A stretch of 11,022 nucleotides of DNA from Crenotrichaceae bacterium (GCA_011322755.1 DRLZ01000014.1:1-11022); one strand, 5' to 3'. Positions 1 through 7,720 are shown, counted from the stretch's first letter. Program-made: numbers and translations. The notes: generated by a model from the sequence alone, not told the origin.

Positions 1-481
1 CCGATCTGAGCGCCATAAGCAGCTGTTACAGGATATGTCGCTCAATATTAAAGCATTTGTTTCTCAACGACTTATCCCAACTGTGGACGGTGGTCGTGTC
101 GCTGCCATTGAAATTATGCTGGGCACATTGACAATACGCGAGTTGATTCAGAAAGGTGAGGTGCATGAACTCAAGGAAATTATGGAAAAATCAGAAGAGT
201 TGGGTATGCAAACCTTTGACAGCCATCTGTATAAGCTCTACAAGCAAGGCGTTATTTCCTATGAAGAGGCGTTAAAAAATGCAGATTCACCGAATAACTT
301 GCAGCTGAAAATCAAGCTAAGCAAGGATCCAGGTCGAGTCGTTCAGACTGAGGACGCACACGTAGAAGAGCAAAAAACTGCACAGCCACAGGGGTTATCT
401 CTGGAATCGATAGAAGAGGAAGAAGCAGAAGAAGAGAGTGCTGAGGCAGACATTGTAGACAATATCTTTGCGCAATCGTAG
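1..481 (+). CDS. pilU: PilU-like type IV pilus retraction ATPase, 3' end (5' truncated)
   Basis: This is the C-terminal part of a PilT/PilU-type secretion ATPase; the reading frame is open from base 2 and ends in TAG at 479-481. About 159 residues are visible. They begin RSERHKQLLQDMSLN and continue through SQRLIPTVDGGRVAAIEIML, a stretch typical of the family's C-terminal lobe. The block with GEVHELKEIMEKS, GMQTFD, ISYEEAL and a final NxLQLKIKL resembles PilU more than PilT, as I recall these families. PilU acts with PilT at the cytoplasmic base of the pilus to power retraction. The Walker A and B motifs lie upstream of the window and cannot be checked. The last ~45 residues form a glutamate-rich tail with a run of E and A residues. 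The ATG at 35 is internal to the gene, not the true start. The gene converges on the JAMM gene with 33 nt between, where I see no clear terminator. Confidence 0.85.
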   Translation, partial: RSERHKQLLQDMSLNIKAFVSQRLIPTVDGGRVAAIEIMLGTLTIRELIQKGEVHELKEIMEKSEELGMQTFDSHLYKLYKQGVISYEEALKNADSPNNLQLKIKLSKDPGRVVQTEDAHVEEQKTAQPQGLSLESIEEEEAEEESAEADIVDNIFAQS

Positions 482-514
482 CAAGAGTCAGTTTGTTGCG
501 GAAATGAGACGTAC

Positions 515-937
515 TTACTCCTGTTCCAGTAGCAAGATAATTTCCTGTGCAGGCTGATTGGTTTGTAAGCGAAACCCTCTTAGTTCCAGAACCCCTTTGG
601 TGTTCAACGATATAATTAAATAAAGCGCTTCAGGGTAATTCGCCATCGCAAGGTCTGTTGAAGAAGGAATTGCCTGTGTATGAGGGTGTGAGTGGTAGAT
701 TGCAAAGAGGTGTTCGTTATTCGCTTCCATTGTTCGCATGGTTTCAAGCAGTTCAGCAGGATCCATTTCGTAGCGCTCTGTCGGGTGTTGAGCAATATTT
801 TTGATTGGGTAGCAACTAACTGGTAATTGGTCACGGATTCCGATTAAGCCACAGACTTCCAGTTCAGGGCGTGTTTGGGCGTGGTGAAGCATTTTGTTAA
901 TGATTGGACGAGGAATCGCGATGGCATCTGTTTGCAT
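515..937 (-). CDS. JAMM/MPN-domain (Mov34/Mec-like) metalloprotease-family protein
   Basis: A 140-residue protein made up of one JAMM (MPN+) domain. The zinc motif is complete: E27 in the EVCGLIG strand, then H82-S-H84, seven residues, S92, two residues and D95. This is the HxH-x7-S-x2-D pattern of an active metalloisopeptidase. Small bacterial members such as mycobacterial Mec cleave ubiquitin-like sulfur-carrier proteins (ThiS, MoaD or CysO type) from an attached group at the C-terminal Gly-Gly. That activity is inferred from the family, and no carrier protein is encoded in this window. It starts with ATG at 937; the ribosome-binding site is weak. It lies 33 nt after prmC on the same strand and is probably the last gene of the hemA-prfA-prmC unit. 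In Pseudomonas the place after prmC is taken by moeB, an adenylyltransferase for such carriers, which hints at related chemistry. The exact substrate is unknown. Confidence 0.85.
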   Translation of the reverse strand: MQTDAIAIPRPIINKMLHHAQTRPELEVCGLIGIRDQLPVSCYPIKNIAQHPTERYEMDPAELLETMRTMEANNEHLFAIYHSHPHTQAIPSSTDLAMANYPEALYLIISLNTKGVLELRGFRLQTNQPAQEIILLLEQE

Positions 938-970
938 GAAATTACCGTGTGTTTTGTTTGTAGTCAGTCG

Positions 971-1846
971 TTAACAGTGGTATTGAGCAATCGTCACGCG
1001 CTGATTGCCTTGTAAGTCTCTATAGTTGTGGATGTTGCGATACTGGTGATTGTTCATTATACACTCTACAGCGTCAGCTTGATCGTACCCGTGTTCAAGA
1101 GCAAGATAAGCGTTATTGCCGAGAAATTGTCGCGCCAGATCAACAATGATGCGAATGTCTCGCAAGCCATCACTTCCCGACGTCAGTGCCAGACGTGGCT
1201 CAAAACGAACATCACCACGATGCAAGTGCTCATCATCAAGTGGAATATAGGGTGGATTACTGACAATCAGGTCATAGCGCTGACTGGTTAAATTGGCAAA
1301 CCAGTTGCTGTGAATGAATTCGATATTGACTAAGCCTGTCGTTGCAGCGTTACTGCGGGCAATTGCTAAAGCAGCCTCGGAGATATCGGTTGCAGTCACT
1401 GTAGCTCGCTTGCGTTCTGCAGCAATTGAAATGGCAATTGCGCCACTGCCTGTTCCCAGTTCAAGTATTGAGTGTGGTTTGTCAGGAGGAATAATTTGCA
1501 GGCATTGTTCTACCAGAAGTTCAGTCTCAGGTCTTGGAATCAAAACGTCTGCTGACACCTTGAATGTATGCAGCCAGAAATCACGTTGCCCTGTCAAATA
1601 AGCAATCGGTATTCCCTGGTGGCGCTGTTTGACTAATTGCTTGTATGTGTTGACCGTATCATCTGTAAGATGATGTTGAGGCCAGGTCCGCAACCAGGTT
1701 CTGGACTGTTTGAGTACATGAGCAAGTAAGACCTCGGCATCCAGTTGAGTGGACTCGCTTTGATTCTCAAGTTGTTGTGCGGCAGTTGATAGCAACTGTT
1801 CGACACTGCAACTCACATGTTCAGTTTCAGTTGCTATCGTCTTCAC
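971..1846 (-). CDS. prmC: Release factor glutamine methyltransferase PrmC (HemK)
   Basis: PrmC uses S-adenosylmethionine to methylate the glutamine of the GGQ motif in class I release factors, which speeds peptide release. Visible motifs, numbered from the GTG at 1846, are an N-terminal helical domain, IPRPETE (103-109), the SAM-binding ILELGTGSGAIAI (127-139) and the catalytic NPPY (197-200), followed by GDVRFEP. The length is 291 residues, compared with 277 in E. coli. The start is uncertain. GTG at 1846 overlaps the prfA end by 20 nt and has no evident ribosome-binding site. GTG at 1816 (codon 11) would give 281 residues, closer to the E. coli N-terminus, and would begin 10 nt after the prfA stop. 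The stop is TAA at 973-971. Its position directly after prfA, which encodes its substrate, is the classical arrangement. Confidence 0.96.
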   Translation of the reverse strand: MKTIATETEHVSCSVEQLLSTAAQQLENQSESTQLDAEVLLAHVLKQSRTWLRTWPQHHLTDDTVNTYKQLVKQRHQGIPIAYLTGQRDFWLHTFKVSADVLIPRPETELLVEQCLQIIPPDKPHSILELGTGSGAIAISIAAERKRATVTATDISEAALAIARSNAATTGLVNIEFIHSNWFANLTSQRYDLIVSNPPYIPLDDEHLHRGDVRFEPRLALTSGSDGLRDIRIIVDLARQFLGNNAYLALEHGYDQADAVECIMNNHQYRNIHNYRDLQGNQRVTIAQYHC

Positions 1847-2921
1847 CTAGCTGGGTGAGCAGCGCTGCCTGGTGTTCCGAGACGAGTGGCTCGATGACCT
1901 GGGCAAGCGCGCCCTGCATAATTTCCTCAAGCTTGTACAACGTGAGATTGATGCGATGATCTGTCAGGCGGCCTTGTGGAAAATTATAAGTACGAATCCG
2001 TTCTGAGCGATCACCACTGCCGACCTGACTTTTGCGGTCTTCAGCTATTTCAGCATTCTGTTTTTCCTGTTGTTCAGCAAGAATACGGGACTGTAGTAAT
2101 GACATCGCACGCGCCTTGTTTTTATGTTGCGATCGTTCGTCCTGACATTCCACCACAATACCTGTTGGTAAATGGGTCAGGCGAATTGCTGAATCAGTCT
2201 TGTTGACATGCTGACCGCCAGCACCGGATGCGCGAAATGTGTCAATTCTCAGCTCAGCCGGATTAATGTCAATGGCATCAATTTCATCAGCCTCCGGAAT
2301 AATTGCCACGGTACAGGCGGAGGTGTGAATGCGACCTTGGGTTTCAGTCTCAGGAACGCGTTGAACTCGGTGCGTGCCAGATTCAAATTTGAGCTGAGAA
2401 TACACATCAGAGCCGGTGACACGCATGACAATTTCTTTGTAACCACCGTGTTCGCCCTGATTTTCCGAAATAATTTCCAGGTTCCAGCGTTTGCTCTCAG
2501 CAAAGCGTTGATACATTCGTGCTAAATCGCCAGCAAAAATGGCTGCTTCGGCACCGCCGGTTCCAGCGCGTATTTCCAGAAATGTATTGCGAGCATCGTT
2601 TGGGTCTTTTGGCAGCAAGAGAATCTGCAGTTCGGATTCCAGTTTCGCCTGGGCTTCGAGCGCTGAAGCGAGTTCTTCTTTTGCCATGTCGCGCATTTCA
2701 GGATCGGGATCTTTCTGCATCGATTGAGCAGATTCAACGTCATCAGCAATGTGTTGATACTGGCGGTAACAATCAACCATCGGTTTGAGCTGGGCATACT
2801 CCTGGCTTAAAGCCCTGAAGCGATTCTGGTCGTTCTGAATTTCAGGTTCTGATAACAATGCTTCAATTTCTTCGTAGCGTTGGCAGAGTTGTTCGAGTTT
2901 GAGTTGTATGCTGGGTTTCAC
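1827..2921 (-). CDS. prfA: Peptide chain release factor 1 (RF1)
   Basis: RF1 recognises UAA and UAG stop codons in the ribosomal A site and triggers hydrolysis of peptidyl-tRNA. The product has 364 residues (E. coli 360). It has an N-terminal coiled region, then the PxT codon-recognition tripeptide as PET (190-192) within RVPETETQGRIHTSACTV, and the catalytic GGQ (235-237) inside RASGAGGQHVNKTDSAIR. A basic C-terminal domain containing RSERIRTYNFPQGR follows. The start is GTG at 2921-2919, giving MKPSI as in E. coli. The bases GTGA shared with the hemA TGA make a 4-nt overlap that suggests translational coupling. The TGA stop at 1829-1827 lies inside the proposed prmC 5' end. Q237 is the expected PrmC methylation site. 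Identification is secure. Confidence 0.98.
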   Translation of the reverse strand: MKPSIQLKLEQLCQRYEEIEALLSEPEIQNDQNRFRALSQEYAQLKPMVDCYRQYQHIADDVESAQSMQKDPDPEMRDMAKEELASALEAQAKLESELQILLLPKDPNDARNTFLEIRAGTGGAEAAIFAGDLARMYQRFAESKRWNLEIISENQGEHGGYKEIVMRVTGSDVYSQLKFESGTHRVQRVPETETQGRIHTSACTVAIIPEADEIDAIDINPAELRIDTFRASGAGGQHVNKTDSAIRLTHLPTGIVVECQDERSQHKNKARAMSLLQSRILAEQQEKQNAEIAEDRKSQVGSGDRSERIRTYNFPQGRLTDHRINLTLYKLEEIMQGALAQVIEPLVSEHQAALLTQLGEDDSN

Positions 2922-4186
2922 GGTTTTTTATCAGGATTAATATCAAGTAGTTGCTGAGCAGCTATAATCAGGTCAATACGCTGGTTTGTAGCGGCTTCCC
3001 TGATTTGTGCAGTTGGTGTGTGGATAAGTTTGTTGGTGAGTGTATTGGCGATGTAGTTGAGTACTTCTTCTGTGCTGGCGCCGTTTTGATGTAAACGCGT
3101 TGCTTTTTCAAGTACAACATCACGGATGTCTTCAGCCTGGCGTCTGTAGTTGATGATCATTGTTGTATGTTGCTCTGTCTTAAGCCAGTCCAGGAAATGA
3201 TCGACCTGGGTTTCGATAATTTCTTCTGCTTGCAAGGCCGCTTCCTGGCGACTTTTGATATTATCAGTAACCACTTGCTGTAAATCATCAATCGTATACA
3301 GGAACACATCACTCAATTGTTGTACCTCTGATTCGATGTCTCTTGGAACTGCCAGATCAACCAGAAACATGGGCTTGTGTTTGCGTTTCCTGATAGCACT
3401 TTCGATGCTTCCCTTGCCAAGAATTGGTAACTGACTTGCGGTTGAAGAAACTACAATATCGGCTTTTGCCAGGAAATGATTTATTTCTGTAAGATGAATG
3501 GCCTGGCTGCTAAAATGACCAGCGAGTCGTTGTGCTTTCTCAATCGACCGGTTGGCAATAATGATGTTTTCTACGCCTTGATTATGAAAATGCCGGGCGA
3601 CAAGTTCGATTGTTTCTCCTGCACCAATCAGTAAAACGGTTTGTGAGTCGAGATTGCCAAAAATTTGGTGTGCGAGTCTGACGGCGGTAAAAGCAACCGA
3701 GACAGGACTCGAGCCGATTGCTGTATCGGTGCGCACTTTTTTTGCAGCAGTAAACGAAGAATGAAATAACCGTATCAATGTTTTATCGAGTGTTCCGGCT
3801 TGTTTTGCCGTATTATATGCAGATTTGATTTGTCCAAGTATCTGTGGTTCTCCAAGAACCATTGAGTCAAGGCCGCAGGCAACCCTGTATAAATGCCGAA
3901 TACCATTACGGGCATAATGAGAGTATAGATGTGGTTTCAATTGTTCTTTGGTTAACTGATGGTAGCCTGCCAGCCAATCTAACAGCGCTTGGTGCGGATT
4001 TTCAGACTTTACTCCGCAGTAGAGTTCTGTGCGATTACAAGTTGACAATATAGCAGCTCCGGATACCTGGGGTATTTCGGTTAATTCCTGTAACGCATGA
4101 ATAACATTATCAGGCGTGAAGGCAAGTTGTTCTCTGATTGAGACAGGGGCAGATTTATGATTAAGCCCAAAAGCGAGTAATTCCAT
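2918..4186 (-). CDS. hemA: Glutamyl-tRNA reductase
   Basis: Reduces glutamyl-tRNA to glutamate-1-semialdehyde with NADPH, the first committed step of C5-pathway tetrapyrrole synthesis (heme, siroheme). The protein has 422 residues, near the family norm. The N-terminal MELLAFGLNHKSAPVSIRE matches the family start. The catalytic cysteine is C50 in STCNRTELYC. The substrate-domain block GLDSMVLGEPQILGQ spans about 105-119, the nucleotide-binding LLIGAGE is at 185-191, and the C-terminal part is the helical dimerisation domain. The ATG at 4186-4184 has no strong Shine-Dalgarno upstream. It is the first gene of the minus-strand unit and its TGA overlaps the prfA GTG. The same hemA-prfA-prmC order is known in enterobacteria and Pseudomonas. 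The gene is transcribed away from the TPR lipoprotein gene. Confidence 0.98.
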   Translation of the reverse strand: MELLAFGLNHKSAPVSIREQLAFTPDNVIHALQELTEIPQVSGAAILSTCNRTELYCGVKSENPHQALLDWLAGYHQLTKEQLKPHLYSHYARNGIRHLYRVACGLDSMVLGEPQILGQIKSAYNTAKQAGTLDKTLIRLFHSSFTAAKKVRTDTAIGSSPVSVAFTAVRLAHQIFGNLDSQTVLLIGAGETIELVARHFHNQGVENIIIANRSIEKAQRLAGHFSSQAIHLTEINHFLAKADIVVSSTASQLPILGKGSIESAIRKRKHKPMFLVDLAVPRDIESEVQQLSDVFLYTIDDLQQVVTDNIKSRQEAALQAEEIIETQVDHFLDWLKTEQHTTMIINYRRQAEDIRDVVLEKATRLHQNGASTEEVLNYIANTLTNKLIHTPTAQIREAATNQRIDLIIAAQQLLDINPDKKP

Positions 4187-4194
4187 TAAATTCG

Positions 4195-4222
4195 TTGTCG
4201 TATTCTAATGCATCGGTATAAT
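4195..4222 (+). promoter_or_regulatory. Candidate sigma-70 promoter for the TPR lipoprotein-lolB-ispE unit
   Basis: TTGTCG (4195-4200) and a perfect TATAAT (4217-4222) are spaced by 16 nt. A transcript starting near 4229 would carry a leader of about 110 nt before the GTG at 4338. The element lies within the predicted hemA leader, so the two divergent transcripts would overlap by about 40 nt. Confidence 0.55.
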
Positions 4223-4273
4223 TCTATGGTCAATAGTCGTATGAATCTAGCAGTATTTATAACAAGACGGGAA

Positions 4274-4302
4274 ACTTTATGCCATGAGAATCAGTTTGTC
4301 AT
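4274..4302 (-). promoter_or_regulatory. Candidate sigma-70 promoter for hemA
   Basis: Read on the minus strand, ATGACA (4302-4297) and TAAAGT (4279-4274) are separated by 17 nt, as expected for a sigma-70 promoter. Transcription would start near 4267 and give a leader of about 80 nt before hemA. Both hexamers are imperfect, and the AT-rich region offers other near-matches, so this is tentative. Confidence 0.4.
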
Positions 4303-4337
4303 ACTCTAACCGATTGTAACGAAAGGCGGAATCATTT

Positions 4338-6191
4338 GTGAAGAGAAATATTATTAGTTACATGCGTACAATTTCAGTTGGATTGCTTTTTGTGTTGGCT
4401 ATCTTAACCGGGTGTGCAACATCAGAGAAAACTCCATTAGAGACCAGTACCAGTACGCTCCCTGCATTTTCTAGGTCGATTCAGCAAGAAGGTTTAAGAG
4501 CTGTTGATGAAAACGATCAGCAGGTTGATCAAGCATTGAATAAAACTCAGTTGGAAGGTCGGGCAAAGAAAGAGCCAACTGAGCAAGAGGTAACGATAAC
4601 GCCAGAGGCTTTCTACTACTTGCTAAGTGGGGAAATCGCTGGGCAACGCAGTGATTACAATTTATCGGCGGATAGTTATATTCGGGCGGCCAGATTAACA
4701 AATTCCCCCCGTGTTGCTGCACGGGCTGCACAGATCGCAATGTATGCAAAGGATTATAAGGTGGCAATGGATGCAGCAACAGTGTGGGCGAACTCTGATC
4801 CAGACAACATTGCTGCAAGGAAACTGGTTGCAGGATTGCAGCTCAGAGAGGGTGATACTGAAAAAGCGATAGATAACTATACTCGGGTGTTGTCGTCGCC
4901 AGGTGTTGATTTTGAAAAAACAGTTCTACAAATCGCTGAAAGTATCGTTTCAAATACTTCAAAACCATATCCAGTGATTGAATCTCTGATTGAGCGGTTT
5001 CCGGGTACTGCTGAGTTGCCATTTGCATATGCTTACATAGCTCTCCGTCAAAACGATGTGGCTACAGCTGAACGTAATCTGGAAAAAGCATTGTCTCTGC
5101 GCCCCGATTGGGATGCTGCATTATTGATGAAAACCAAGTTGGTTGCCCAGTCGGGAGATACCGCAACTGCATTGGCAATGCTTGAAAAAGCCACACTGCA
5201 ATTTCCAGATAATGCAGAAATTCACACATTGTATGCAAAAATGCTTGCCATGCAGCATGATTATCCGAAAGCAGTAAAGCATTTTCAGCGGGTTGTTGAG
5301 CTGGATCCTGGGAATGCAGATGCAGGGTTTGCGCTGGCAATTATGCAAAGCGCACTGGGTGATTTTGACTCGGCGCGTGACGGTTTGCTTGAGCTGGCTA
5401 AAAACCCAAGGTATCGACAGCGTGCATATTTACAACTTGGCCAGTTATCTGCTGAAAATCAACTGTATGATGAGGCGCTGGCTTGGCTGGACCAGGTTGA
5501 GTCTGGTCCATTAGCGTATGATGCCCATATTTACGCAAGTGAGATATTGCTAAAACAACACGATCTTGAAGGGGCGTTAAGCCAACTCAAAAGATTACGT
5601 AATCAATTTCCACAGCTCAATGCGCGTATTACACTTAGAGAGGCAGAAATTCACAGTAAAAATAATCAGCCTGAAAAAGCGGTTGAGGTGTTATCCGCTG
5701 CGCTTGAAATCAATCCTGAAGACAAGCAATTGTTGTATATGCGGTCATTGCTGGCAGATCAGATTGGTGACTATCAAATGGCGGAATCTGATTTAAAAGC
5801 GCTTTTAAAGCTGGAGCCAGATAATGTTAACGCCTTAAATGCCTTAGGATACATACTTTGTAACAGAACAGATCGTTTGCATGATGCAGAGGGGTATCTA
5901 CAACAAGCATTCAAGTTAAAACCAAATGATCCGGCTATTCTTGATAGTATGGGCTGGTTGCGTTACCGACAAAAAAATATTAACGATGCGCTGAAATATC
6001 TGCAGTCAGCGTATCTACAAAACAATGATGTTGAAATCGGCGCACATTTGGCTGAGGTATTATGGGTGGGTAATCAACATGAGCAAGCACGACATATTTT
6101 ACAAGAAATTTGGAAAAAAGATTCTGCTCACGACGTATTACTAAAAATGAAACAACGTTTTCCACAAGCATTCATAGGTATTGTTGATTAG
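4338..6191 (+). CDS. TPR-repeat outer-membrane lipoprotein (LbcA-like)
   Basis: A 617-residue lipoprotein. A basic N-terminus and hydrophobic stretch lead to the lipobox LTGC, with the lipidated cysteine at C26 followed by Ala, which favours the outer membrane. A linker to about residue 90 precedes tetratricopeptide repeats covering roughly 91-600. Clear TPR units occur near 97-120, 162-185, 295-325 (ending VVELDPGNADA), 445-500 (ending LLKLEPDNVNA) and 500-565. The start is GTG at 4338, preceded by an AAGGCGGA ribosome-binding site with about 7 nt spacing; the ATG at 4362 has none. The same slot between hemA and lolB in P. aeruginosa holds PA4667 (LbcA), a TPR lipoprotein that binds and activates the periplasmic protease CtpA. 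Orthology is inferred from position and architecture, and no ctpA is in the window. lolB follows after 33 nt. Confidence 0.9.
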   Translation: MKRNIISYMRTISVGLLFVLAILTGCATSEKTPLETSTSTLPAFSRSIQQEGLRAVDENDQQVDQALNKTQLEGRAKKEPTEQEVTITPEAFYYLLSGEIAGQRSDYNLSADSYIRAARLTNSPRVAARAAQIAMYAKDYKVAMDAATVWANSDPDNIAARKLVAGLQLREGDTEKAIDNYTRVLSSPGVDFEKTVLQIAESIVSNTSKPYPVIESLIERFPGTAELPFAYAYIALRQNDVATAERNLEKALSLRPDWDAALLMKTKLVAQSGDTATALAMLEKATLQFPDNAEIHTLYAKMLAMQHDYPKAVKHFQRVVELDPGNADAGFALAIMQSALGDFDSARDGLLELAKNPRYRQRAYLQLGQLSAENQLYDEALAWLDQVESGPLAYDAHIYASEILLKQHDLEGALSQLKRLRNQFPQLNARITLREAEIHSKNNQPEKAVEVLSAALEINPEDKQLLYMRSLLADQIGDYQMAESDLKALLKLEPDNVNALNALGYILCNRTDRLHDAEGYLQQAFKLKPNDPAILDSMGWLRYRQKNINDALKYLQSAYLQNNDVEIGAHLAEVLWVGNQHEQARHILQEIWKKDSAHDVLLKMKQRFPQAFIGIVD

Positions 6192-6224
6192 TGTTAACGA
6201 TCATCTACAAGGTTTAGTCGGTAC

Positions 6225-6854
6225 TTGAGAGTGTTAGGGGTGCTTTGCGGAAAGCCGCAAATTCTTTTTTCTCTTGTATTGGTTTTTTTGCAAGGATGTG
6301 TAAATCAGAACTTTGACAAGGTTAGGCTTCAAGATAAACAATCAAGCCAGATATTGCCGAATAAACTCGCGTTAGCCGATATTCGCTATTGGTGTATGAG
6401 TGGACGTTCAGCTGCGAGCTACGGTCAATCCGGGTGGCAGGCTGGTGTTCGCTGGTGTCTGGACGATGGGAAAACAACTCTGGAGCTAACCGGCCCGATC
6501 AATCTTAACAGTGTGGTTATTCGCTATTTTCAGGGTGAATTATGGGTGTGGGAATCGAAAGATCAGTTAACTATTTCGCATTCTCCTGAATTATTATTAA
6601 GATCAAGGCTAGGTTTTTCAGTCCCGCTGACTGCATTGAGATACTGGCTTATGGGTATTGCGGAACCAGGGATGATCGCTTCGAAACAGCATGACAATTT
6701 TGGTCATCTCAGTGTGTTGAAGCAATATGACTGGGTTGTGAGGTATTCAAATTATTCACTGGTTGATGGTCATCCGCTTCCTGGAAAAATAAAGTTGTCA
6801 AAGAATAAGGCTAATCTGAAAATAATAGTAGATCACTGGCGCTTGGGAAAATGA
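6225..6854 (+). CDS. lolB: Outer-membrane lipoprotein receptor LolB
   Basis: LolB takes lipoproteins from the periplasmic carrier LolA and inserts them into the outer membrane; it is itself a lipoprotein. The product has 209 residues (E. coli 207). It has a signal segment, the lipobox LQGC with C25, and a LolB-like body. Diagnostic blocks are LELTGP (86-91), the helix SVPLTALRYWLMGIAEPG (132-149) matching E. coli PLNSLRQWILGLPG, and the terminal KIKLSKNKANLKIIVDHWRL. The exposed Leu68 of E. coli LolB (in NPLG) aligns with I92 here. The start is unclear: TTG at 6225 gives a suitable signal peptide but only a distant AAGG at 6209-6212, and GTG at 6231 is an alternative. Its TGA overlaps the ispE ATG in ATGA, so the two are coupled. 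Sequence similarity is modest; the neighbours strengthen the call. Confidence 0.93.
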   Translation: MRVLGVLCGKPQILFSLVLVFLQGCVNQNFDKVRLQDKQSSQILPNKLALADIRYWCMSGRSAASYGQSGWQAGVRWCLDDGKTTLELTGPINLNSVVIRYFQGELWVWESKDQLTISHSPELLLRSRLGFSVPLTALRYWLMGIAEPGMIASKQHDNFGHLSVLKQYDWVVRYSNYSLVDGHPLPGKIKLSKNKANLKIIVDHWRLGK

Positions 6855-7720
6855 CAATATCAGCTTGGAATCATCGATGGCCGGCGCCTGCAAAACTTAA
6901 TTTGATGTTACGCATCGTTGGTCGCAGAGCAGATGGGTATCATTTGTTACAAACGGTTTTCCAAATACTCGACTATTGTGATTATCTGCAGTTTTTTCCA
7001 CGTAATGATGGGGAGATTGTGCTTGAGGACTCACTTCCAGGTGTTTCAGATGACGAAAATTTAGTGGTGCGTGCAGCTCAATTATTGCGAAATAAAGCAG
7101 ATGAGTTAGGTGTCAAAACATCCGGAATTACAATATTAATGAGTAAAAATCTGCCGATGGGAGGTGGGCTTGGTGGCGGTAGTTCTGATGCCGCCACAAC
7201 ACTTGTAGCACTTAATTTTTTATGGGGTTTGTGCTTGCCTGAGTCTGATTTGGTAACAATTGGTTTGCAGCTAGGTGCTGATGTTCCTGTATTTGTTTGT
7301 GGAGCTAGTACCTGGGCAGAAGGTGTCGGCGAGCAATTGAAAGTGATCGACTTGCCAGATTATTGGTATGTTGTACTGATTCCAGATTGTCATGTTAGTA
7401 CGCAAGAGGTTTTTAAACATCCTGCATTGACAAGAGATAGTGATTCTATCACAATAGATAAGTTCAGTCCTGAGGTGCCATATAATGACTGTCTTTTAGT
7501 CGTTACTGACTGTTACCCGCAGGTGAAAGAAGCCCTAAGTGCTTTGGCTGCCTACTCTGTTTGTGGGTTAACTGGTACAGGAGGATGTGTTTATGCTTCT
7601 TTCTATAGTGAAGCAGAAGCACGAGCTGCCGCGCAGAATTTAAGGCAGAACTGGAATTTATTTGTTGCACGCGCTGTAAAATGTTCGCCATTACATCAAA
7701 TGCTGGCGATATTGAAATGA
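6851..7720 (+). CDS. ispE: 4-diphosphocytidyl-2-C-methyl-D-erythritol kinase
   Basis: A GHMP-family kinase that phosphorylates CDP-methylerythritol with ATP in the non-mevalonate (MEP) pathway, supplying isoprenoid precursors in the cytoplasm. The product has 289 residues (E. coli 283). APAKLNL (12-18) contains the catalytic-site lysine K15. The ATP-binding glycine loop LPMGGGLGGGSSDAATTL spans 101-118. GADVPVFV (142-149) carries the catalytic aspartate D144. The C-terminal GHMP motif GLTGTGGCVYASF is at 239-251. The ATG start is in the ATGA overlap with lolB, and GGGA two bases upstream is too close to be a normal ribosome-binding site, which fits coupling. It ends in TGA at 7718-7720, followed by a 119-nt gap to tRNA-Gln with no clear terminator. 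Confidence 0.98.
   Translation: MTISAWNHRWPAPAKLNLMLRIVGRRADGYHLLQTVFQILDYCDYLQFFPRNDGEIVLEDSLPGVSDDENLVVRAAQLLRNKADELGVKTSGITILMSKNLPMGGGLGGGSSDAATTLVALNFLWGLCLPESDLVTIGLQLGADVPVFVCGASTWAEGVGEQLKVIDLPDYWYVVLIPDCHVSTQEVFKHPALTRDSDSITIDKFSPEVPYNDCLLVVTDCYPQVKEALSALAAYSVCGLTGTGGCVYASFYSEAEARAAAQNLRQNWNLFVARAVKCSPLHQMLAILK

Noticed and set aside
482..514. Bidirectional terminator between pilU and the JAMM gene
   Set aside because: The 33-nt gap shows no inverted repeat and no T-run.
2208..2525. Open frame of 105 codons on the plus strand inside prfA
   Set aside because: Antisense shadow of a well-conserved gene; its translation has no recognisable domain.
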